Assembly: GCF_001746365.1 (NCBI RefSeq)
Contig: NZ_MJAJ01000007.1
Location: 105,347 to 169,346, forward strand
Source: Streptomyces sp. LUP30
GTDB lineage: Bacteria; Actinomycetota; Actinomycetes; Streptomycetales; Streptomycetaceae
Direction: 5' to 3'
DNA: 64,000 nt
Of the stretch, positions 1-9,148 are shown one piece after another. The number at the start of each line of letters is the position of its first letter. Within the stretch, counting starts at the first letter, position 1. The notes beneath the pieces are model-generated. The model had not been told where the DNA came from. It searched no databases and saw only the letters and a program-made list of their open reading frames with translations. Both the position numbers and the translations under genes were made by a program.

Positions 1-131
1 CCCCCCCCCCCCGCCCGCCCCCCCCGCCCCCCCCCCCCGCCCCGCCCCGCCGGCCCGACCCGCCGGCGCGCCCGACCGGTCGCCGCCGCGCCGCCTGACG
101 ACGGCGGCGCGCGAGCGGATGTGAGGTGGCC
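1..131. other. C-rich non-coding left edge
   Basis: The first 60 bases are almost pure C with scattered G, including a run of twelve C at the very start. A 9-bp-stem GC hairpin (87-95 with 103-111) follows. I see no credible coding frame: the overlapping ORFs read as Arg/Pro shadow sequence. The stretch is probably the 3' flank of a gene lying left of the window. Confidence 0.5.
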
Positions 132-178
132 CGCGCGGCCGTCGAGGGAACCGGCACGGTCCCCTCGACGGCCGCGCG
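132..178. terminator. 17-bp perfect hairpin, likely terminator
   Basis: Perfect inverted repeat: arm CGCGCGGCCGTCGAGGG at 132-148 pairs with 162-178 around a 13-base loop. No T tract follows, as is usual for Streptomyces terminators. It probably ends transcription from a gene left of the window. Confidence 0.6.
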
Positions 179-288
179 CGGTTCCCCGGCGTCGCCGGTG
201 CTCACCGGCGCCCCGTGCGCAGGCCGCGCACACCGCTGCCCACCGCCGACAGCCCGGAGCCCGGCCGGACTCCCCCGTGGCCCGGCCG

Positions 289-345
289 GGTTGGTTCCGC
301 TTGTTCCCGGGTGAAGAGGCCCCCGGGGGGTAAGCGGAACCAACC
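289..345. promoter_or_regulatory. 14-bp perfect inverted repeat in leader of first LuxR-type gene
   Basis: Arm GGTTGGTTCCGCTT (289-302) is repeated inverted at 332-345. The 29-base spacer itself contains self-complementary CCCGGG and CCCCCGGGGG tracts, so alternative folds are possible. It lies about 185 bp upstream of the regulator start at 530. It could be a terminator, an attenuator in the regulator's leader, or an operator; the sequence alone does not decide. Confidence 0.5.
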
Positions 346-529
346 ATGCACCCCGCGAAGGCCCCGCACCACCGTCAGCTTGTTGCAGTGCCGGGGGAGG
401 AGGCCGGGAGGAACTCCCGCATACGAGTGGATTTCGACGGCCCTGGCCGGGGAAGCCGTGTTGCGGAGCCGGTCCGGGCCGCGCATAGTTGCGCTCCGGA
501 AGAGGCGTACGGCGGGGGTGGGATGGGCG

Positions 530-1819
530 ATGGCCGGGCACGGGACGGAGGAGCATCCACACGGTGCCGACCGACTGTGCGAGGCCGGGGATCGCGTGTA
601 TTCCCGGGCCGTACGACGCGGTCGAGTGGCGCGCACCGACGCCGAGCCGGTCCCGTGCCTGCTTGAGCTGGCCCTCCTGCACCCCGACCCCGACGACATG
701 GACTGGCTGGTGCCGACCTCCCCGCAGGAGGTCATGACCCGGCTGCTGCGCGGCCTGCACGACGAGGTCAGCGCGAGCCAGCGCCGCGTGGGCTCCGCGG
801 TCGCCGCCTTCGAGTGGTACGCGGGTCTGGGCGGGCCGGAGCGGGGGGCGACGACCGGCGAGGGCGCGGCGATCCGCGTCCTGGACGGCCCCTCCCGCAT
901 CCAGGCCGCGCTGGACGCGGCGACCGAGGCGTGCACCACCGAGGTCCTCACCGTGCAGCCCGGCGGCATCCGGCGTGAGCACGAGCTGTCGGAGGGCCTG
1001 CACCGCGCGCTGGAGCTGCGCGGCCGGGGCGTGCGCATGCGCGACCTGTACAACCACGTCGCCCGGCACGGCCAGGGCCTGCTCAACTACCTGGAGCTGA
1101 TGGGCGACACGGTGGAGGCGCGCACGCTGGACGAGGTCATCGACCGGCTGATGCTCTTCGACCGCAAGGTCGCCTTCGTCCCGGCCAACGCCGACCGCAC
1201 GATGGCCCTGGAGCTGCGGCACCCGGCCCTGGTCTCCTACCTGGTGACGGTCTTCGAGCGCCTGTGGCGGCTGGCGATCCCGCTCACCGCCCCGCTCCCC
1301 GACCCGCGCGTCGAGGGCGTCTCCCATCGCGAGCAGTCCATCGCCGCCCTGCTGGCGGAGGGCCACCAGGACGCGGTCATCGCCGAGCGCCTGGGCATCA
1401 GCGTCCGCACCTGCCGTGCGCACATCGCGCGCCTCTCGGAGACCCTGGGCGCGGCCAGTCGTACTCAGTTGGGGGTGCGGATCGCCCAGGTCGGCCTCGA
1501 CCGGCCGTCCGACGAGGCGGTGCCGCAGACCACGGTGGACGTCCCGGCCCAGGGGGACTGCCCCGACATGCCCGCCGAGACGCCCGCCGGCACATCCGCA
1601 GAGACGTCCGCCGGCTCCGCCCCCGAGCCTGCCGCTGCGGCCGCCACAGCCCCAGCCACCGCCTCCGCCCCTGTCTCCGCCGGGGCCCCGGCCTCTACCG
1701 CGGCCCCGGCCTCTACCGCCGCCTCCGCCTCCGCAGCTACCCCTGCCCCTGCCCCTGCCCCGGGCCCTGCTCCGGCGTCCGGCGCTGTTCCTGGTCAAGG
1801 ATCCCCGACTGCCCGATGA
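530..1819 (+). CDS. TrmB/PLD-like sensor plus LuxR-type HTH regulator (paralogue 1)
   Basis: A predicted cytoplasmic transcription regulator of 429 aa. An N-terminal helical region (about 1-110) is followed by a TrmB-like phospholipase-D-fold sensor domain (about 118-240; note EVLTVQP, a region around RGVRMRDLYNH, and RTLDEVIDRLMLFDRKVAFVP). A LuxR/NarL-type helix-turn-helix lies at about 265-325 (VIAERLGISVRTCRAHIARL). The last 100 residues are an Ala/Pro/Ser/Thr-rich low-complexity tail absent from the two paralogues (345 and 327 aa). The tail contains a perfect 18-bp tandem duplication at 1684-1719. The ATG at 530 was chosen because homology with the paralogues begins just after it; GTG 518 is an alternative. 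The 3' end overlaps the convergent paralogue by 83 bp. The ligand is unknown. Confidence 0.85.
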   Translation: MAGHGTEEHPHGADRLCEAGDRVYSRAVRRGRVARTDAEPVPCLLELALLHPDPDDMDWLVPTSPQEVMTRLLRGLHDEVSASQRRVGSAVAAFEWYAGLGGPERGATTGEGAAIRVLDGPSRIQAALDAATEACTTEVLTVQPGGIRREHELSEGLHRALELRGRGVRMRDLYNHVARHGQGLLNYLELMGDTVEARTLDEVIDRLMLFDRKVAFVPANADRTMALELRHPALVSYLVTVFERLWRLAIPLTAPLPDPRVEGVSHREQSIAALLAEGHQDAVIAERLGISVRTCRAHIARLSETLGAASRTQLGVRIAQVGLDRPSDEAVPQTTVDVPAQGDCPDMPAETPAGTSAETSAGSAPEPAAAAATAPATASAPVSAGAPASTAAPASTAASASAATPAPAPAPGPAPASGAVPGQGSPTAR

Positions 1820-2774
1820 GATAGCCGAGTTGGGCGCGGCTCTCGCTGCCGAGGGTGGCGGCCAGCTTGGCGATGTGGACGCGGGCGGTGCGGATGTTCA
1901 TGCCGAGCCGGTCGGCGATGACGGCGTCCGTGTGCCCCTCGACGAGGAGGGCGGCGATGGCCTGCTGCCGGGGGGTGACGCCGCCCCTGGACGGGCGCTG
2001 GACGGCCTGCGGGTACATCGGGGTGGCCAGCCGCCAGAGCCGGTCGAAGGTGGTCGTGAAGTACGTCAGGAGGGCCGGGTGGCGGACCTCCAGGGCGAGC
2101 CGGCCGTCCTCGCCGGCGGGGATGAAGGCGACGGCGCCGTCGATGGCGATGAGACGGTCGGTGACCTCGTCGAGGGTGCGGGCCTGCGCGTCGCCCCGCA
2201 GCTGTTCGTAGCGGGCCAGGACGAGGGGCTGGTGGCGCTGGGTGTGCTGGTAGAGGGTGCGGATGCGGCAGCCCCGGTCGAGCAGGGCCTGGTCGCGGGC
2301 CATGGCGACGGCGTGGGCCGTCTCGCCGCGCGGTCCGCTGTAGTGCACGTGGGGCTGGACGCAGAGCACCTCGGTGGCCGCCTCGGACGTCGCCTCGGTG
2401 ATGGCCTCGTTGATGCGCTCCGTGCCGCTGAGGAGCCGCAGGGAGACGGGCTCGGCGGTGGCCGTGCGGGCGCCGGTGATCCGCATGAGGGGCTCGAACA
2501 GTGACGCCAGCCGCTCCTCGCGGCGCCGTTCCTCGGCGATGCGCGCGCCCGAGGAGCGCAGCAGCCGGTGCAGGACGAGGGCCGGGGCCACGGGCTCCAG
2601 CTGGGCCACGTCGTCCACGACCGGGTGCAGGAGACCGATGGACAGCAGGCAGGGAGCAGTCGTCTCGGCGTCCTCGGTCTTGACGCGCCCGTCGTGCAGG
2701 GCCTGCTCGTAGAGGTGCAGGCCCGCGGTGCACAGGTCCTCCACGCCGTGGTGGGGATGCGGCGGCGCGTTCAC
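1737..2774 (-). CDS. TrmB/PLD-like sensor plus LuxR-type HTH regulator (paralogue 2)
   Basis: A 345-aa regulator with the same architecture as its neighbours: helical N-terminus, TrmB-like PLD-fold sensor (ALLDRGCRIRTLYQHTQRH, RTLDEVTDRLIAIDGAVAFIP) and a C-terminal LuxR-type HTH (AVIADRLGMNIRTARVHIAKL). It ends in a Gly-Gln repeat (GPGQGQGQG) encoded opposite the Pro-Ala codons of paralogue 1's tail. The GTG start has a good ribosome site, GGGAGGA, 6-7 bases upstream. It lies 37 bp downstream of paralogue 3 on the same strand, so the two probably form an operon. It probably binds DNA as a dimer and senses a small molecule or peptide through the PLD-like domain; that is inference. Confidence 0.85.
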   Translation of the reverse strand: MNAPPHPHHGVEDLCTAGLHLYEQALHDGRVKTEDAETTAPCLLSIGLLHPVVDDVAQLEPVAPALVLHRLLRSSGARIAEERRREERLASLFEPLMRITGARTATAEPVSLRLLSGTERINEAITEATSEAATEVLCVQPHVHYSGPRGETAHAVAMARDQALLDRGCRIRTLYQHTQRHQPLVLARYEQLRGDAQARTLDEVTDRLIAIDGAVAFIPAGEDGRLALEVRHPALLTYFTTTFDRLWRLATPMYPQAVQRPSRGGVTPRQQAIAALLVEGHTDAVIADRLGMNIRTARVHIAKLAATLGSESRAQLGYLIGQSGILDQEQRRTPEQGPGQGQGQG

Positions 2775-2811
2775 TGCGTTCCTCCCTGTCGTTCTTCGTT
2801 CTCCGGGCGGG

Positions 2812-3795
2812 TCAGGGCTCCTGCTTGAGGATCCCCGACTGGGCTATGAGGAAGCCGAGTTGGGCGCGGCTGCCACTGCCCAGGGCGGTGGCGAGCTTGG
2901 CGATGTGGGCTCGGCAGGTCCGCACGTTCATGCCCAGCCGGCGGGCTATCGCCTCGTCGACGTGCCCCTCGACGAGCAGCTTGGCGATGGAGTGCTGGAT
3001 CTCGGTGATGCCGTCGGGCGCGGTCTCGTAGGGGGCGCCGGTGGCGAGCGGGACGGCACGGCCCCACATGAACTCGAAGACCTTGATCAGGTAGCGGACC
3101 AGTCCCGGGTGCCGTAGTTCGAGGGCGACCTGGCCGTCGTCCCGGGTGGGGATGAAGGCCACGGTCTCGTCGCAGATGATCAGCCGCTCCACGAGTTCGT
3201 CGATGGTGCGGTACTCCACCTTGCCCTCGGTGAACTGGGAGACGTAGGCCAGTGTCTCGGGGCTGTAGCGGGCGGTGTGCTGGTAGAGCGTCCGGATGCG
3301 GCAGCCGCGGTCGATGAGCGGTCTGTCGCGCTCCAGTCCCTGGACGAGGGTGTGCTCCAGGCGGCGGCGGCTCGGCTGGACGGTGAGCATCTCGCTCTGG
3401 CACTGCGAGGTGGCCAGATCGAGGGCGGCGTTGATCCGGTCGATGCCCTCCAGCACCGTGATCGAGTGTGTGGTCGGCGTCGGCTGGGCGCTGAGGGTCA
3501 TGAACGGCTCGAAAGCGTCGGCGAGTTCCACCGAGAGCCGTCTGCGTCGGGTGATCTCGCGTTCGATCGGGTTGAGCAGCTGGGACAGGGCGATCGACGG
3601 GGGTACCGGGCGCAGCCAGTTCGCGTCGTCGGGGTCCGCGTGGAGCAGGGCGAACTCCATCAGACACGGAGCGGGCTCCACGTCCGCACGGGCTATGCGG
3701 CCCGTCCGAAGTGCGTTCCCGTAGAGACGGCGACCTTCCTCGCACAGCTCAGTCGACGCATGAGGATGTGTCTGCTTTGTCTCATTTTTCGTCAA
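2812..3795 (-). CDS. TrmB/PLD-like sensor plus LuxR-type HTH regulator (paralogue 3)
   Basis: A 327-aa regulator and the first gene of the minus-strand regulator pair. The sensor region contains PLIDRGCRIRTLYQHTARYS and RTIDELVERLIICDETVAFIP; the HTH is at about 265-322 (EAIARRLGMNVRTCRAHIAKL). TTG at 3795 is the only plausible start in this frame and has GGGGGTGGAG just upstream. It is divergent from the DSTW-repeat peptide gene, with 112 bp between the two starts, so it is the most likely direct regulator of that peptide. The family is common in Streptomyces, but I know of no established ligand. Confidence 0.85.
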   Translation of the reverse strand: MTKNETKQTHPHASTELCEEGRRLYGNALRTGRIARADVEPAPCLMEFALLHADPDDANWLRPVPPSIALSQLLNPIEREITRRRRLSVELADAFEPFMTLSAQPTPTTHSITVLEGIDRINAALDLATSQCQSEMLTVQPSRRRLEHTLVQGLERDRPLIDRGCRIRTLYQHTARYSPETLAYVSQFTEGKVEYRTIDELVERLIICDETVAFIPTRDDGQVALELRHPGLVRYLIKVFEFMWGRAVPLATGAPYETAPDGITEIQHSIAKLLVEGHVDEAIARRLGMNVRTCRAHIAKLATALGSGSRAQLGFLIAQSGILKQEP

Positions 3796-3907
3796 ATCTC
3801 CACCCCCCAGGGTCCTGAACGTGCAGGAGCATGATGCATCGATTGTGTGGCCATGACGTGCCCGAATGGGCCATCGTCGTAGTCGACGGGGGAGAGGTGA
3901 CCTTCAA
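3796..3907. promoter_or_regulatory. Shared divergent promoter region, regulator 3 and DSTW peptide
   Basis: This 112-bp stretch holds both divergent promoters. It contains the 8-bp palindrome GATGCATC at 3833-3840 and an imperfect GGCCAT/ATGGGCC repeat at about 3850-3873. These are possible LuxR-type operator sites. No clear -10/-35 pair stands out. Confidence 0.4.
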
Positions 3908-4213
3908 ATGAGGACGAAGCCGACTATGCATAAGAGAATGCTTCGCTCGGCGCTTGCCGCCGCCTTCTCCGCAGCGCTCGCCTTCGGAGCGCTGAGCGGT
4001 CTTGCGGGCACGACGGCCGACGCGGCGCGTGACAGCACGTGGAGCCCGGGCGTCGACACGGTCGCCGTGGCCGGCGACAGCACGTGGGTCGCCCCCCGGG
4101 ACAGCACCTGGGTCGTCACCGCGGCAGGCGTGCCGGGCGACAGCACCTGGGTCGCGCCCGCCGACAGCACCTGGGTCGCCCCGGCCGACAGCACGTGGGT
4201 CGCCGAGTCATGA
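3908..4213 (+). CDS. Secreted DSTW-repeat peptide precursor
   Basis: A 101-aa protein that I do not recognise. The N-terminus is a typical signal peptide: basic residues (HKRMLRS), an Ala/Leu/Phe hydrophobic core at about 14-34, and a probable signal peptidase I site after A-D-A (37-39). The roughly 62-residue mature part is built from six Asp-Ser-Thr-Trp motifs at 42, 57, 65, 78, 86 and 94, most followed by Val-Ala-Pro, giving an 8-residue unit (DSTWVAPA) near the C-terminus. There is no Cys. ATG 3908 is preceded by GGGGGAGAGG; ATG 3926 is an alternative start. The stop overlaps the next gene by ATGA, so the two are translationally coupled. Possible roles are an extracellular signal, a precursor of repeated short peptides, or a structural exported peptide. 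Confidence 0.8.
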   Translation: MRTKPTMHKRMLRSALAAAFSAALAFGALSGLAGTTADAARDSTWSPGVDTVAVAGDSTWVAPRDSTWVVTAAGVPGDSTWVAPADSTWVAPADSTWVAES

Positions 4214-4545
4214 CCACGCCACCCGACGACCGCTCCTTCCGCCGTGAAATGGCGACCGCCTACCGCTCCGGCTGGCACTTCATCGACCTGGTCACCGCCA
4301 TCCCCCACAGTGGTGACTCGTTGATGGTGACCGTGTTCGGCGAGCCGGTGGTCGTGACGCGCGACGAGGACGAGGACGTACGGGCCTACCGGTGCCTGCG
4401 CAAGCCCCGCGGGGCGCCGCAGCCCGTGCGCTGTGCCATCCGGTACGGAATGATCTTTGTGAATCTGGACCAGCGGGACCACAGGCTCGTCGAGCCCGAG
4501 GCCCCGCCCCTGAAGACCATCTCAGCCACCCCCCGCAGTGCCTGA
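4210..4545 (+). CDS. Rieske-like protein lacking cluster ligands
   Basis: A 111-aa protein. Residues about 14-45 (GWHFIDLVTAIPHSGDSLMV, then VFGEPVVVTRDEDEDVRAYR) match the start of the Rieske domain of ring-hydroxylating oxygenase alpha subunits, and GMIFVNLD matches the segment just after that domain. The part that would carry the two Cys and two His ligands of the 2Fe-2S cluster is collapsed: the usual C-x-H-R-G-A reads R-K-P-R-G-A, and the second C-x2-H reads C-A-I-R. It therefore should not bind a Rieske cluster. It starts at 4210 inside the ATGA overlap with the DSTW peptide, which implies co-expression and perhaps a binding or maturation role. Annotation pipelines may call it Rieske (2Fe-2S) protein. 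Confidence 0.7.
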   Translation: MTTPPDDRSFRREMATAYRSGWHFIDLVTAIPHSGDSLMVTVFGEPVVVTRDEDEDVRAYRCLRKPRGAPQPVRCAIRYGMIFVNLDQRDHRLVEPEAPPLKTISATPRSA

Positions 4546-4588
4546 CGCGATTCCCCCGTCGTAACAGATCGCTCAGGCGCTTCCCCCC

Positions 4589-4629
4589 GCAGCGGCGTCA
4601 CCGTGACCTGAACACGGTGACGCCGCTGC
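4589..4629 (+). terminator. 17-bp perfect hairpin terminator
   Basis: Arm GCAGCGGCGTCACCGTG (4589-4605) pairs perfectly with 4613-4629 around the 7-base loop ACCTGAA. It starts 44 bp after the Rieske-like gene and closes the peptide-Rieske unit. Confidence 0.8.
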
Positions 4630-4864
4630 AGTTTGCGGGGACATTTCCGGTTATGTTGCTGGTTGAGCGTTGGCCGGAAATCGACGGGAGCGAATCCGGT
4701 CAACTGACCCGCTCGTGTCGCTCGCGCGCCTCACGGTTCCCTCACAGCTCCCCTACAACTCCCCCGGCGATCCCTCACGGGCCGGTCCGGGCTGCACGGG
4801 CCTCGGGAGCCGCGCGAGCCGCACGGGCCTCAGGCGTCCGGCAGGTCTCGCGGGCCTTCGAGGC

Positions 4865-5278
4865 TCAACCCCGCCCCATCGCCCGGGTCAGCTCGATCTC
4901 GATCACCACGCGCGTGGGGTTGGGGCCGGGCGTGCGCCCGTAGCGCACCGCATACCGCCGCACGGCGTCCGCGACCCGCTCCGGCTCCGAGCGGACGAAC
5001 GCCCGCCCCTCCAGGGTGGCCCAGCGGCCGCCGTCCACCTGGCACACCGCGACCCGGGCGCCGTCCGGGCCCGCGGCCAGGACGTTGACCGCCTTGCGGC
5101 TGGCCCTGTCGGTGATGACCCGGGCCAGCCGGCTCTCGGGCTCGTACGTCACGCCGACCGGAACGACGTGCGGACTGCCGTCCGGGCGTGGTGTGGTCAG
5201 TGTGCACAGATGGCGTTCCTGCCAGAAGGCGAGATACGACGCGTCAGGGGCGCCCGGGTCCTGCGGGTATGCGGCCAT
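4865..5278 (-). CDS. Pyridoxamine 5'-phosphate oxidase-fold protein (F420/FMN split barrel)
   Basis: A 137-aa cytoplasmic protein of the split-barrel flavin/F420-binding family (Rv1155-like). Diagnostic parts are the N-terminal LAFWQERHLCTLTTPRPDGSPHVVPVGV, the ITDRASRKAVNVLAAGP segment, and the GRWATLEGRAFV strand. The family includes F420H2-dependent reductases and heme or biliverdin reductases; the substrate cannot be told from sequence. It is divergent from clpB. The ATG at 5278 has no strong ribosome site, so the transcript may be leaderless. Between it and the terminator at 4589-4629 lie about 235 bp with short degenerate CACGGGCCTC repeats. Confidence 0.8.
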   Translation of the reverse strand: MAAYPQDPGAPDASYLAFWQERHLCTLTTPRPDGSPHVVPVGVTYEPESRLARVITDRASRKAVNVLAAGPDGARVAVCQVDGGRWATLEGRAFVRSEPERVADAVRRYAVRYGRTPGPNPTRVVIEIELTRAMGRG

Positions 5279-5316
5279 GGTCGGAACTTAGTGCGCCGGA
5301 AGGACCCCGCGCACAC

Positions 5317-5337
5317 CTTGAGCGGAATAGACTCAAC
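5317..5337. promoter_or_regulatory. HAIR operator (HspR site) upstream of clpB
   Basis: CTTGAGC-N7-ACTCAAC closely matches the HspR-associated inverted repeat consensus CTTGAGT-N7-ACTCAAG. The left arm overlaps a plausible -35 (TTGAGC), with TGTACG about 18 bp downstream as -10. HspR repression of clpB through HAIR sites is established in Streptomyces, so heat-shock control of this gene is expected. Confidence 0.85.
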
Positions 5338-5397
5338 TTTGTGTACGCTGACAGAGTCAGTACGGGAGAGCGCTGACGCAAGGAGGAGACAGCGAAC

Positions 5398-7995
<2,598 letters not shown>

Positions 7996-8090
7996 ACGGG
8001 CACCCGCGCCACCCGCGGGGCCGCCCGTCCCGCTTCGCCCGTCCGCCCTGCGATCCCCCTCCGCCCGCGGCCGTCCCTTGGTGCAACAGG

Positions 8091-8125
8091 CCGGATCCTG
8101 TCAGCTCAGGGCTGACAGGGACCGG
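8091..8125 (+). terminator. Hairpin terminator after clpB
   Basis: CCTGTCAG (8097-8104) pairs with CTGACAGG (8112-8119), and flanking CCGG blocks (8091-8094, 8122-8125) extend the stem. A second C/G-rich hairpin (CCTCCCC/GGGGAGG) follows at about 8145-8161, just before the next gene. Confidence 0.6.
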
Positions 8126-8191
8126 CGGGGGTTGCCACCCCCCTCCCCGCATGGGGGAGGATGGCGGGATCCGTACGAAGGGAAAAACACG

Positions 8192-8728
8192 GTGACCATC
8201 GACCCGTCCTCGATTCCGAATTTCGGGGGCCAGCCCGAGCCGCAGCCCCAGGGTGGACCGGCGGGCCCCGTCGTCCCGGATCAGGATCTCGTGAAGCAGC
8301 TCCTCGACCAGATGGAGCTGAAGTACGTCGTCGACGACGAGGGAGACCTCGCGGCGCCGTGGGAGGAGTTCCGCACCTACTTCATGTTCCGCGGCGAGGG
8401 CGACCAGGCGGTCTACTCGGTGCGGACGTTCTACGACCGGGCCCACAAGATCGGCGACAAGGTCCAGCTTCTCGAGTCGATCGACGACTGGAACCGGCGC
8501 ACCCTGTGGCCCAAGGTCTACACGCACACCCATGACGACGGCACCGTCCGCCTCATCGGCGAGGCGCAGCTGCTGATCGGCGCCGGCGTCAACATCGAGC
8601 TGTTCGTCTCCTCGACGGTGAGCTGGGTGCGCGCGGCCATGGAGTTCGACAAGTGGCTGGTGGAGCAGCTGGGCCTGGAGTCCGAGGTCGACGACGCGGA
8701 GACCAAGTCCGAGGAGGACGACGAGTAG
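8192..8728 (+). CDS. YbjN domain-containing protein
   Basis: A 178-aa cytoplasmic protein. After a Pro/Gly-rich N-terminus (about 1-30) comes a YbjN fold, which resembles type III secretion chaperones. It spans about 35-160, with landmarks FRTYFMFRGEGDQAVYSVRTFY, LLESIDDWNRRTLWPKVYTH and EAQLLIGAGVNIELFVSSTVSW. The C-terminus is acidic (KSEEDDE). The family is linked to general stress and sensory functions but has no firm biochemical role. GTG at 8192 was chosen because GAAGGGA lies about 8-10 bp upstream and similarity begins there. Confidence 0.8.
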   Translation: MTIDPSSIPNFGGQPEPQPQGGPAGPVVPDQDLVKQLLDQMELKYVVDDEGDLAAPWEEFRTYFMFRGEGDQAVYSVRTFYDRAHKIGDKVQLLESIDDWNRRTLWPKVYTHTHDDGTVRLIGEAQLLIGAGVNIELFVSSTVSWVRAAMEFDKWLVEQLGLESEVDDAETKSEEDDE

Positions 8729-8758
8729 GTCCCGAAGACCTGCACGCGCCCCCCACGC

Positions 8759-8799
8759 CGAGAGGCGCCCGCCCACACCCTGTGGACGGGCGCCTCTCG
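8759..8799. terminator. Bidirectional hairpin terminator
   Basis: CGAGAGGCGCCCG (8759-8771) pairs with CGGGCGCCTCTCG (8787-8799). It sits between the convergent YbjN and GH59 genes and probably serves both. Confidence 0.75.
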
Positions 8800-8806
8800 C
8801 GTTCGG

Positions 8807-9148
8807 TCAGTCCGCCGACGCCTCCGGCCCGGTCGCCGCGCCCGCGGAGGCGTCACGGCTCACCAGTCGCCCGTACGCCGCCGCCAGCCTGTGCGCGATC
8901 TGCTCGGCCCCGATCGTGTCGAGGCCCCTCTGCCCGGTCAACGCGGCCTGGGCGGCCGAGCGCGCGGTGGCGAACAGCGCCCACGAGTCGGCCGTGTAGT
9001 CGTCCTGCACCGGGCTGCCGATCTCCTTCAGGGCGCTCCGGATCGGTGTCGTGTCCACGCTGCCGCGCACCTGGTCGGAGAGGGCGTTGAACGCGTCGAG
9101 CACGATCTTCCCGGACGTGAGGACGAATTTCGCCGTGTGGGGGGAGTC
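8807..9148 (-). pseudogene. Out-of-frame FIVAR-like tail of the GH59 enzyme
   Basis: In the frame shifted relative to the upstream GH59 frame, this stretch encodes a helical module (ALKEIGSPVQDDYTADSWAL and onward to LAAAYGRLV) typical of FIVAR sugar-binding domains. It has no start of its own with a ribosome site. Removing one copy of a 7-bp tandem duplication (CCGCAGA twice, 9149-9162) joins it to the GH59 frame, giving exactly 1000 codons from 11813 to 8807. It is therefore the displaced C-terminus of that gene. Confidence 0.7.

Noticed and set aside
3908..4213. DSTW protein considered a pentapeptide-repeat or lanthipeptide precursor
   Set aside because: The period is not five and there is no Cys in the peptide; no LanB/LanC/LanM-like gene is adjacent.
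8807..9103. 98-aa ORF considered a separate small gene
   Set aside because: It lacks a ribosome site and joins the GH59 frame exactly when one copy of the 7-bp duplication is removed.
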